DNA from: Eutrigla gurnardus
Taxonomy: Eukaryota; Chordata; Actinopteri; Perciformes; Triglidae
Reading direction: 5' to 3'
Assembly: GCA_963514095.1 (NCBI GenBank)
Contig: OY741276.1
Span: 22,183,695-22,247,694, forward strand
DNA: 64,000 bases
Numbering within the stretch: the stretch's first letter is position 1; each line of letters opens with the position of its first letter. Made by a program: the position numbers and the translations under genes. Below, piece after piece: positions 54,930 to 64,000 of this stretch. Under the pieces are notes generated by a model that was not told where the DNA came from, made no database searches, and was given only the letters and a program-made list of their open reading frames with translations.

Positions 54930-57900
54930 AGTAAATCTCGACAAAACAACAACCACATACACAACCACAATGGTTTATGAAATGTATATTATTTACATTA
55001 TTGCTGACCATTTTAGACTAGTGGACATTTTCCTTTTATGTTATTGGATGGCAGGCCCCACGGCATTTTTAAGCAGGGATCTTTTTATTATTTGGCAATA
55101 AAATCAACATCTGAGAATGTAAATGTGTCTGCTGAAGGGCAGTAAGACGCTATGTTGTCATAAAATCTAATCGAGAAGCAAAACAATAAGCATGAATTTA
55201 CAACATGAGAAGGATAATATGACTTTGATGTTTTTGTGCCTTGTTGTGAAAGACTTTCAAAACACAGACCTGACACCTCTGACATTAGGATGGGACACTA
55301 GCCGGACCCAATTTTTAGAATGCTATAGTAGATATATAGTAGATTATTATATTGTTTTGACCAGGCCTGACTTGGATGGGCTGTTCTATTGTCTTTGCAT
55401 ACTTAAATTAATATAACCTATTGGGAACCAAGGCGTAAGGAAACTAATCTATACACATTATATAACAATCATTTGGCAGATGCTTTTGTCCAATATGGAC
55501 CTTAAAGTGCTTTCAAACTCAAAAGGAAGAAGAGCTAAAAAAAAAATGTAAGTGGCACCCTCCCAGAAAACAGCTAAAAGTGTGTTCAGAGAGCTACATT
55601 ACAAAATATATTAGATGGCATAGGGGGTTGAGGTGCTGGGTGCTGGGTTTTTATCATGCCACAAAAAAATGTCCAGAGGCAGAGAAGTGCCAATGGTTTC
55701 AAAGTGAAGAGTTTGGCTCTGGCTTGGAGGTAGGAAGCCTGCAGTCACTGCCCTATGATCGCAAGAGAGTGTGTAGAGTTGCAGGGGATCTGGCGAGGAG
55801 GAAGCTGCAGCAGTCCAGACAGGAAATGACAAATGCCTTGAGCAGCATGAGCCACTTCTTTGCTAAGAAAGGGACAGACAGGAGGGCAGAAGGGAGTGAC
55901 AAACTGCTATGCTTAGTGAGAATTACAATTTCTTGGTAGTGTGTTTCAGAGGGGGGGGGGAGGGGGGGGTAACACAAATGGCTGGTGTTGTCAGCACAGC
56001 AATGGTAGGAGAGGCCATGCTAGCAAAGGTCCTTGTGAGGAGGGGAAATAGTAAAAATGGTTGAACCGTGATGTAAAACAAGTGATTTGCAGTAGATAGA
56101 AACATGCAAACAATCAGACCCCTGAAGGACTGTTGAGGTTCAGGTGTCCCTCTCCTTTGTCGGCGGCTTTTTCCTGATTTTCTCTGTGCTCTTTTCCCTC
56201 TTCTGTTCCTTCCATGTCTTGCTGCATCAGCGAACAAAAATCAAGTAATTTTTCTCTTCTCTATTCTCTTTACTCTCACTTATCTCCTATGCTACCCCTA
56301 ACTTCCTCCCTCCCTCCCCTTCATTTCCCCTGTTCCTCCCCACCGTACTGCCAGTATTTAGGGGCCCGGTTAACAAGCCATTGAAGCCCCATCCTCTGCT
56401 TCCTAATCACACATGCAATATTCACATTTGGCTGTCACTCATGCAGACACATTAAGGCTGTCACTCTGTCTCCTCTGCTCTCCCCACTTCTTTTTTTCTG
56501 CTCTCCCTCCCTCATCTCCTCATCTTCACCGCTCTCCTTCCGCATCTCCTGCCCACTCTCATCTTTCTGTCTCCCGCTCCCATTTTTCTAATCCTTCCTC
56601 TCTGCCCTCCCTCCCCCTCACCCATTCAATCTCCTCCTCTGTTCCCATCTGCGCACATAGAAAGAGCGAGACATCTTCAGTCTTTTCATATGATCCACCG
56701 AGAGGGACTGCGTTGGAAACTGTTTATCTTTTCATAGAAATGCTACATGCAGGATCTGCATGCTTATTATTAATAATTTGCGGTAATTCAGCCACTGTGA
56801 TGCATTCTAAAAACAAATATGCCTCTCATATTCAGGAATAAACCCTGAGGACCTGCTTGGTGTTTTAATTTGGGTGAATAGGGAAGTCTGTACGCTTGAC
56901 TGCCTGCTACAGTTAACATATCCTCCAACAGCATCTCAAGCGTTAAAAACAAACCACAGCTCTGCCAACGTTGGCGTATTGAAATAAATGCTCATATGGG
57001 TTGTTATTAACAAGTGATGTAGAGCGGTATTCAATTTCAAAACATCTATCTACCTATTGCTTATTAATTCCAAAGGTGTTGGATAAGGTTCGGGTCAGGC
57101 CTCTCAGCAGGCCAGTCAAGTTCATCAGCACCACTGAGCTGCATCTTCCTTTTGAGTTTGTTCAGTAAATAGTTATGGAAGAGTTGGTTAGAAAAGTTAG
57201 CTTGATTGCTAACGGATAGAAAAGTTCACACAGTTTATTCTAGTATTTGTACCATAGACTATAGGCCTGCATATCAAGTGAACGTAATCATTATGATGTA
57301 GCCCATTGGTTTATCGGCTAAGCTTTTGAAGCTTTGAATTCGGCATTTTGGCCATAGGCATCTTGGAATTTCCACAACCAGTAAATAGAAATGACCATAT
57401 TTGGACTTTTGAGGAGCAACGGGTGGATCTGATGAAAACAAGTGGCAGAGCAGCAACGTTCCTGCATCTGGCTTATGGTGTGAAGCTGTTGACAAAGTTA
57501 GCCTCCATAATTCAAAGTAAACTTTACAGCTAAGTATTGAAGAAGACTTGAAACTTGAGATTGAGACTATAAATAGAATGGAGACTTCATTAATTTATCA
57601 GCAACACCTGCGCTTTTCTGACTATGCCATGTCAAAATGTCTGCTGAGAAGAAGGTCTACTGAGATTGAGTAACATCTATCAAAGCTGTCTTTTTTTTAA
57701 ATAGAGCTTTAAGCTGTAACGCTCAACATTTGCAGCTGTGTTGCAGCTCATTTGGGGTGTGCAAATATATTGGGCTGCTGTTTCAGTCTCACTTTAATTG
57801 GTTAAAAGTTCTCATTAATAGCAAAATGCAGACAACTGTGCAAACTAATAAGTCTCCCTCGCTCACTCTCTGTTTCTCCCTCCCTTGTTCGCTCTGCACT

Positions 57901-57975
57901 ACTTTCTCCGCCACATTGCTATCAGCATGAGTGTGGATGGGTATCCAAATGCAATCACAGACAATTATACTCCTT
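54930..57975. other. Intergenic stretch, no gene seen
   Basis: No recognised gene. There are G-runs at 55951-55968 and a polypyrimidine tract at about 56455-56645 (CTCTCC/TCTCCC-rich). The frame at 55580-55939 has no known domain. Confidence 0.45.
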
Positions 57976-57977
57976 AC

Positions 57978-57978
<1 letters not shown>

Positions 57979-58014
<36 letters not shown>

Positions 58015-58138
58015 ATTTTAGCCCATTAGGAAGTAACGCAGTGATTAGCCATCAACTCTCATGCTGCCCGACCGCCAGTCAGACAGACAGCAAAGAAAAG
58101 CAACCCCCCCCCCCACACACACACACACACACACACAT
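57979..58138. repeat. (GT)n and (CA)n microsatellites
   Basis: GT run at 57979-58012 and C-run plus CA run at 58105-58138. They are in opposite orientation 100 bp apart. Confidence 0.9.
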
Positions 58139-58764
58139 ACACACTTACACTTTGCTTTCCACCCATTGCGCATTCAGGATAATTGTCACAGTCATGGTCA
58201 CAACAGCAGGATAAACTGCAGCCAATTCAGTTGAATAAAATAACTGAAAGAGGGGGGGCACATGTTTTAGTTGAACTTTCTGAGCTTTTTGTCAGCTTGC
58301 TTTGTTTCATGCGTAAAGGCTATTTGTGTAAGTTGCGCTGCAGTCGTGTATCGCAGCGACACTGTGTGTCAGTCTCCTATGTAGTCTGGTCCATTCTCCC
58401 ACATGCTGACCCAGTTGTGTGACATGGTCACCCACCATCTGCCTACTCTTTTATTGTTATTTAAATGTTAGCATGGTGATTGTAATACAAGGTTATGGCG
58501 GAGGAGCTGCTGCAGTCGCTGAGATGGTTTGTGCTCTCAAAACAGCAGAAAGTAAGATTAGTGTTGCCTCAAAGCACAAAATGTCTATACTGAAATATTG
58601 TGTATCTGTGGGAGTTGGTTTCTGCTCAGCACCAATGAGTCAACAAGCCTTTTGGATTTCATAACTCACTCCCCAGTATGTACTCTGTTTTGGAACAAAA
58701 ACGCCCCACCCACTGGCATTTCAAGAGCACCCCCTCTTGCCACAACACACACGACCAACCAGCC

Positions 58765-58766
<2 letters not shown>

Positions 58767-58847
<81 letters not shown>
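58767..58847. repeat. (CA)n microsatellite
   Basis: About 40 uninterrupted CA units. Confidence 0.97.
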
Positions 58848-58848
<1 letters not shown>

Positions 58849-59481
58849 GTATTTTTCAACCCCTCTGAGCAAATTATAAACAGTGCTGTTATCTCATCAA
58901 TCCAGTATTTCTTGACTGTTCTACATTGTGTTAAAATCGCCTCTTCATTTCTGCTCTATTCTAGTTGAGCTACTGTCATGGAAGGGTTCATTCCATTATA
59001 TGATTTAGCACTTAGGTCATCGTTGGTGGTGAACTTAAAGGGATAGTTCGGAATTCTGGACATAAGACCTATTTTCCAAGTGAGCCGGTGTGTTCGAGAC
59101 ATCTGGAGACGTTTTCAAGAAATTTCATTCAGTTCTTCTTGTTGCCGAGTTCGCTTGTGCTATGGCTAGCGCAAGTCAATGGTTCTAGCTAGACAGGCAT
59201 TAAAAACAGTCTTGCCCACTCCACAGTGCACCCGATGCAAATCCATTGTAACGGCAGACTATCGATGTACATATGTGTTGATAGAATGTTTGAAATAAAA
59301 CCAACCTTGCATTTTTAAGGATTTATGTCTCAGCAGCAGCACTTCCTAGTAGGCTATGGCAGCGGCGGAGTGATATCACCTAGCACTTATAAGTTACCGG
59401 TTCTATAATAGTTTGTTTACCTGCTGTCATTGCTACAGACGCAGAGTAGCCTGCAGTGCTAGTTTCTTGAATCTTACAAAA

Positions 59482-59733
59482 ATGGACACTTTTTTTCCCA
59501 CCCAAACCCAACCGTACGAGCCTGAATATACAGAGGAAGAATTGCGTGAGAGGGATGCTCAAAGGGCAGAACGTGAACGAGCATCTGTGGAGACTGAGAT
59601 TACCCCCGCTGGAGCTGAGAACCGGGACCGAACAAACGGAGACTGGTGTTGCCAGGAGGGAATCCCCCGCAACCGTCCGAGGGTTTACGGTTCTCAGACG
59701 GAGCAGAGGTTCGGGTTCGCGGTGCTTGTGTGA
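59482..59733 (+). CDS. Short open frame inside the TTAA element
   Basis: Begins MDTFFPTQTQPYEPEYTEEE and runs through an acidic/basic helix (ELRERDAQRAERERAS) to GDWCC, where it enters the tandem repeat. The acidic start with EPEYTEEEL followed by GDWC is faintly like proteins with a P2X7-type intracellular cysteine domain found in fish transposons. Only 80-odd codons remain. It may be a remnant exon. Function not assigned. Confidence 0.3.
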   Translation: MDTFFPTQTQPYEPEYTEEELRERDAQRAERERASVETEITPAGAENRDRTNGDWCCQEGIPRNRPRVYGSQTEQRFGFAVLV

Positions 59734-59990
59734 GGTCCAAGCTCTTTTCAGACAGCCTTGGGGGCATAAGGGCCGACAATTCCGCGGTGTTCAGGTGTGT
59801 ATTTACCGGAGGGATTCCCTGCAACGCCTCCGAGGGTTTACGGTTCTCCAGACGGGGCAGCGGTTCGGGTTCGCGGTGCGTAATTGTGGGTTCGTGGGGC
59901 CGTGTGCTGCCCGGTGAAATAAGGGCCGACAAATCGGCGGTGTTCAGGTGTGTATTTACCAGCTGGATTCCGAGCAGCGCGTCTTAGAGT
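59640..59990. repeat. Tandem repeat, about 160-bp unit, 2.2 copies
   Basis: Units share GAGGGTTTACGGTTCTC, GGTTCGGGTTCGCGGTG, AAGGGCCGACAA and GTTCAGGTGTGTATTTACC. Copies start near 59640, 59800 and 59960 (partial). GC- and CpG-rich. Confidence 0.85.
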
Positions 59991-60475
59991 TTTGAGTCCG
60001 ACGAAGCAAAGTAAAATTCCGCTGCTGCTGAGAAACTAGTTCCTCAAAAAATGGATGATTCATGCGATGCGTGGTTAGTTTTGTTTCAAATATTATTCTA
60101 TCAACATCGATATGTACATCGACAGTCTAGTGTTTTAATTGATTTGCCTCGGGTGCACTGTGGAGTCGGTATGAGTGTTTTTAATGCCATGCTAGCTAGA
60201 ACAATTGACTTGTGCTAGCCATAGCACAAGCGAACTTGGCAACTAGAAGAACTGAATGAAATGTCTTGAAAACGTCTCCAGACGTCTCGAACACACCGGC
60301 TGACTTGGAAAATAGGTCTTATGTCCAAAATTCCGAACTATCCCTTTAACTTTATTGATTGTCCTTCTCAATTACATACGTGAGGAGGGCAGAATATTAG
60401 AAACCCCTCTTACTGTAATATAATGCAGTGACTATGACCTCACTGGTATACAATAATTTGACTTACAGATTTCCG

Positions 60476-60768
60476 ACATGGACCTGCATACAGCACCTTT
60501 CAGGTCTGTTCCACCCCTCAAAGCGCTTTACATGTCAACATTCACACATTCTTATATACTGATGGCAGAGGCTGCCATACAAGGTGCCACCTGCCCATCA
60601 GGGTCTTAATTACATTAACGCACACTCACACAGGGGCAGTTTGGGGGTTAAGTATCTTGCCCAAATACACTTCGACATGTGATCGAACATTTTGACATTT
60701 TGACATGTGATTGAACCGCTGATCTTCTGATTGGAGGCTGACTGTGAGCCACAGTCGCCCAGAGTGAG
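60476..60768 (-). repeat. tRNA-derived SINE-like repeat
   Basis: Shows TCAAAGCGCTTTACATGTCA, GATGGCAGAGGCTGCCATAC, AAGGTGCCACCTGC and AAGTATCTTGCCCAAATAC, words of the widespread fish SINE-like repeat. The degraded tRNA-related head is near 60760 on the minus strand. Confidence 0.7.
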
Positions 60769-61196
60769 TGTATATGTTGTACATACTGTATCATCAAGGA
60801 TGATGATCGACATTGATTAATTGTGTAGAATTTATTAATGATATATCATTTTTGGAATTATTCTAAAAGTGTCTTTCTTAATCCTACCACTTGGGGGCAC
60901 TTATAATAATAATAATAATAATAATACATTTATTTTGTATAGCGCTTTTCAAAGGATCTCAAAGACACTTTACATATACGGTTAAAAATCAATACATTTA
61001 AAACAAGTACTATTAAACACAGGGAGGCTACAAGTGAGTGCATTAAAACAAGCAGGCTATTCTTAAGAGATAAGTTAAAAAGATGTACTGTGAAGTTATA
61101 AAACGGTTAAAAACAAGTAATATAAAGTTATAAAACGGTTTAAAAGCAGGCACATTTAAAAACAAGTTTGTGATGCAGTACAGATGAAGTAGTGGA

Positions 61197-62579
61197 TTAA
61201 GGGGGGTTGAAGGCAATTCTGAAGAGGTGGGTTTTGATGAGTGATTTGAAGGTGGTCTGGTCGGTGCAGGCTCGGATGTGTGGGGGTAGTGAGTTCCAGA
61301 GGGAGGAGGCAGAAATTGAGAAGGCTCTGTCGCCCCAGGTACGGTGCTTGGTCCTGACAGGTGGGGAGAGGAGGTTTGTGTCGGAGGAGCGAAGTGGGGG
61401 AGAGTGGTGGTGGAGCAGGTCGGTGAGGTAGGAAGGGGCCTGGTTGTGGAGGGCTTTGTGGGTGAGGAGGAGTACTTTGTATTCAATGCGTTGGGGAACA
61501 GGGAGCCAGTGGAGATTTCGCAGAACAGGGGTGATGTGGTCACGGGAGCGGGTGTGGGTGAGGAGGCGGGCAGCAGAGTTTTGTATGTATTGCAGTTTGT
61601 CGAGGATTTTGGCAGGTGAACCGTAGAGGATGCTATTGCAGTAGTCTATTCTGGATGTGATGAATGCATGAATCAAAGTTTCGGCAGCAGAGAAGGTGAG
61701 TGATGGGCGGAGACGGGCAATGTTCTTGAGATGAAAAAAGGCAGTCCTGGTAGTGTGATTTATGTGTTGTTGAAATGTGAGGTTGCTGTCAAAAATGACT
61801 CCAAGGTTGCGCAAGTGTAGGGACAGGGACAGAGTGGAGTTGTCGACGGAGAGAGTGAAGTTGTGGGTGTTTTTGATGAGGGATTTGGGGCCGATGATTA
61901 TTATGTCTGTTTTGTCACAGTTGAGTTGAAGGAAGTTGTTTTGCATCCAGGTTTTTAATTCAGTGAGGCAGGTGGTCAGAGTGGAGCAGGTGGCTGTGGT
62001 GATGGATTTGGTGGAGATGTAGATCTGGACGTCGTCAGCGTAGCAGTGGAAGTGGAGACCATGTTTGCGAATAATGTTGCCGAGGGGGAGGATGTAGAGG
62101 ATGAAGAGAAGAGGACCAAGCACCGAACCTTGGGGGACGCCCTGGGACAGAGGAACAGTGGAGGAAGTGCAGTTATTAATGCTGATGAATTGCTGTCTGT
62201 TGGTGAGGTAGGAGCGGAGCCAGGAGAGTAGAGTGCCAGTGATGTTGTAGTAGTTTTCCAGACGGGAGAGGAGAATGGAGTGGTTGATGGTGTCGAAGGC
62301 TGCAGTGAGGTCAAGCATGATGAGGATGGTGAAGTGGCCGGAGTCAGAGGAGAGGAGGAGGTCGTTGGTGACTTTTAGGAGAGCTGTTTCGGTGCTGTGG
62401 GCGGAATCCAGATTGAAATGGTTCATACAGGTGATTAGAGGAGAGGTGGGTTTTGAGTTGAGCAGCGACGACACGTTCCAGAATTTTTGACAGAAAGGGA
62501 AGATTGGAGATGGGCCAGAAGTTGGACATGATGTCGGGGCTGAGACCTGGTTTCTTGAGGATGGGGGTGACAGCAGCAA
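61197..62579 (-). pseudogene. L2 ORF2 reverse transcriptase domain
   Basis: Open for 460 codons. Fingers/palm motifs: HSTETALLKVTNDLLLSS, LDLTAAFDTINHSILLSRL (first catalytic Asp), QGVPQGSVLGPLLFILYILP, the catalytic FHCYADDVQIY, QLNCDKTDIIIIG, and the thumb region AFITSRIDYCNSILYGSP to HITPVLRNLHWLPVPQRIEY. The C-terminus is SLIKTHLFRIAFNPP. It is out of frame with the upstream ORF2 part because of a short deletion near 62398-62403. Confidence 0.92.
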
Positions 62580-63222
62580 GTTTGAGTGGAGTGGGGACAG
62601 AGCCAGAGATGAGGGAGGAATTTATGATTTTGACGAGGAGTGGGGTGACGGATGGAAGACAGGTTTTGATGAGAGCTGATTGGATGGGATCTAGGGTGCA
62701 GGTGGAGGTTTTCATGCCATTGGTGAGTTGAGGTAGGTCCATGGGAGACAGCAGGGAGAACTGTGACAGGCACTGAGAGTGTGAAGGGGTGGTATCCAGT
62801 GGTGGGGTTGAGGGAGCCGTAGATGTAGATGTTGTTGATTTTATTTTGGAAAAATTACAGAAAGGAGTTACATGTTTCCACTGTGAAAGCTGTAGAGATG
62901 TTATCGGGGGGGTTGAGAAGTTTGTTGATCGTGGAAAAAAGAGTCTTGGGGTTGTTGGAGCCGGAGTGTATGAGGTGTGAGTGGTAGTGGACCGGGCTGT
63001 GTTGAGAGCAGTTTTGTATATATGGAGAAAGTCTGTGTAAGCGTGGAGGTGAACTGTTAGGCCTGTTTTATTGTAGAGTCTTTCCAGTTGTCGTTTGCGG
63101 GATTTCATTTGATGGAGTTCAGGGGTGTACCAGGGAGCTGAGTGGGTGAAGGTGACTGTTTTGGTTTTAGTGGGAGCCAGTAGATTGAGACAGGAGGAAA
63201 GAGTGTTGTTGTAGTGGTCCAC
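62400..63222 (-). pseudogene. L2 ORF2 linker and start of reverse transcriptase
   Basis: Contains APWYTPELHQMKSRKRQLER and further down PISNLPFLSKILERVVAAQL, the usual approach to the RT fingers. It leaves frame at about 62400, just after FQSGFRPQH. Confidence 0.85.
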
Positions 63223-63424
63223 AAGGTTGTTGGGATCATCAGACAGGGGGGAGGAGAGATGGATATTGCACCGGTGAGAGAGGCTGAGAGGGCTGAGGGG
63301 TTGATGGACTTGATATTTCTGAATGAGATGTTGCGTTTATCTTTTGGGATAGGGATGGGGATGTTGAGGTCGATGATGATGGCGAGATGGTCGGAGATGT
63401 GGAGGTTGATGCTGGAGAGATGGT

Positions 63425-63995
63425 TTAGTGTGAGTCCAGTGGAGCAGACCAGATCGAGGATGTGACCATGGGAGTGGGTGGGGAAGTTGATATGCTGTGC
63501 GAAGTTGAAGCAGTGTAACAGTTCCAGGACTTCAGTGGCAGGTTTGCAGTTGGTGTCATTGATGTGAAGATTAAAATCTCAGAGGAGGAGGACGGAGGGT
63601 GAGATGGCGCAGAGCTGGGTGAGAAAATCCGTGAAGTCTGAGAGAAAGGTGGGATTTGGTTTGGGAGGGCGGTAAATAATGGCAGTGACAAGTGGAGTAG
63701 GACCAGGGAGTTTGAGGGCAAGATGTTCAAAGGATGGGGCGGCTGGGGTGGAGATGGTGGTGATTTTGATGTCCTTTCTGTGGATGGCAGCAATACCACC
63801 TCCCCGCCCTTCAAGGCGGGGTTTGTCCGTGTAGGTGAATCCTGTGGGTGTGATCTGGTTAACTGAAAAATAGTCCAGGGGTTTTTGCCAGGTTTCAGTG
63901 ATGCAGAAGAAGTCCAGTTTATTGTCAGTGATGAATTCATTCAGAATGAGAGTTTTATTGCTGAGTGAACGTTTGTTGAGCAGAGCCATTTTCAC
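63425..63995 (-). pseudogene. L2 ORF2 endonuclease (APE-type) domain
   Basis: Reads LNKRSLSNKTLILNEFITDN, DFFCITETW (catalytic Glu), GRGGGIAAIHRKDIK, then a TGA at about 63576-63578 exactly where the conserved Gly of the GDFN motif is expected. The same frame then continues DFNLHINDTNCKP. Apart from that nonsense codon, this part is open. Confidence 0.85.
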
Positions 63996-64000
63996 GTGTC

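Larger units (their letters stand above)
59039..60345. mobile_element. TTAA-flanked DNA transposon with about 300-bp inverted repeats
   Basis: TTAA lies at 59035-59038 and 60346-60349. The ends AGGGATAGTTCGGAATTC and its inverse start long inverted repeats that stay about 85-90% similar from 59039 to about 59345 and from about 60020 to 60345 (e.g. TGTGCTATGGCTAGC, CCACAGTGCACCCGA on both arms). TTAA targets occur in piggyBac and Kolobok superfamilies; I cannot choose. The interior has a short frame (59482-59733) and a 160-bp tandem repeat. Confidence 0.85.
60904..64000 (-). mobile_element. L2 LINE, 3' three kilobases, running off the right edge
   Basis: The 3' end on the minus strand lies at a TTATTATTATT repeat (60904-60925) preceded by the L2-like tail AAAGCGCTATACAAAATAAA. 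ORF2 runs upstream to 63995: endonuclease, then linker, then reverse transcriptase. Only a few inactivating changes are seen, so it is fairly young. The 5' part is outside the window. A portion (62881-63287) is nearly identical to the copy at 21932-23526. Confidence 0.9.

Noticed and set aside
55580..55939. 119-codon frame
   Set aside because: No domain, no paralogue recognised, no splice context; opposite strand also has a frame of similar length.
58598..58968. His/Thr-rich frames
   Set aside because: Pure CA repeat read in different frames.

Overview
The window is vertebrate nuclear DNA, most likely from a ray-finned (teleost) fish. It holds intron-rich genes with GT-AG junctions, long (CA)n microsatellites, and fish-typical mobile elements: L2 LINEs, Tc1/mariner, several hAT families and tRNA-like SINEs. 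There are no prokaryotic features. Gene models come from hand splicing: every junction was checked for GT/AG and for reading phase.

Layout. (1) 1-7341, plus strand: the 3' half of glycine decarboxylase (gldc, P-protein of the mitochondrial glycine cleavage system), 12 exons giving the last 457 residues including the PLP-binding lysine. (2) 10119-14543, minus strand: a complete four-exon SLC16 (monocarboxylate transporter) gene of 434 residues. (3) 16298-17520: a near-intact Tc1/mariner transposon with perfect 30-bp inverted repeats, TA duplications and an uninterrupted transposase of the DD36E type. (4) 20611-42699, minus strand: the complete 23-exon coding region of the tyrosine kinase JAK2 (1121 residues; FERM, SH2, pseudokinase, kinase), with a likely non-coding first exon near 44.7 kb. 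(5) 45-64 kb: a gene desert of microsatellites, LINE fragments and DNA transposons, ending in a long L2 retrotransposon that runs off the right edge. gldc and JAK2 also lie near each other on human 9p24, so the order looks like conserved synteny.

The most unusual part is the jak2 intron at 20936-24977, inside the kinase domain. It holds a nest of elements. An outer inverted-repeat element carries a chimeric, endonuclease-less L2 copy joined to a tRNA-like repeat. That copy is interrupted by a 1.19-kb hAT-like element with CAGGG termini. The hAT-like element carries a 300-bp minus-strand piece of 28S rDNA that stops at the R2 retrotransposon target site. It is followed directly by a sequence with the hallmarks of an HDV-family self-cleaving ribozyme, as found at R2 5' ends. 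This looks like a DNA transposon that captured a 28S/R2 junction with its ribozyme.

Other mobile elements are well delimited: hAT elements with target duplications at 33914-35160, 39181-40106 and 48426-48716; a TTAA-flanked element with about 300-bp inverted repeats at 59039-60345; and a perfect-TIR MITE at 31245-31500. The three host genes act independently: mitochondrial glycine catabolism, plasma-membrane solute transport and cytokine signalling. They share no operon-like organisation.
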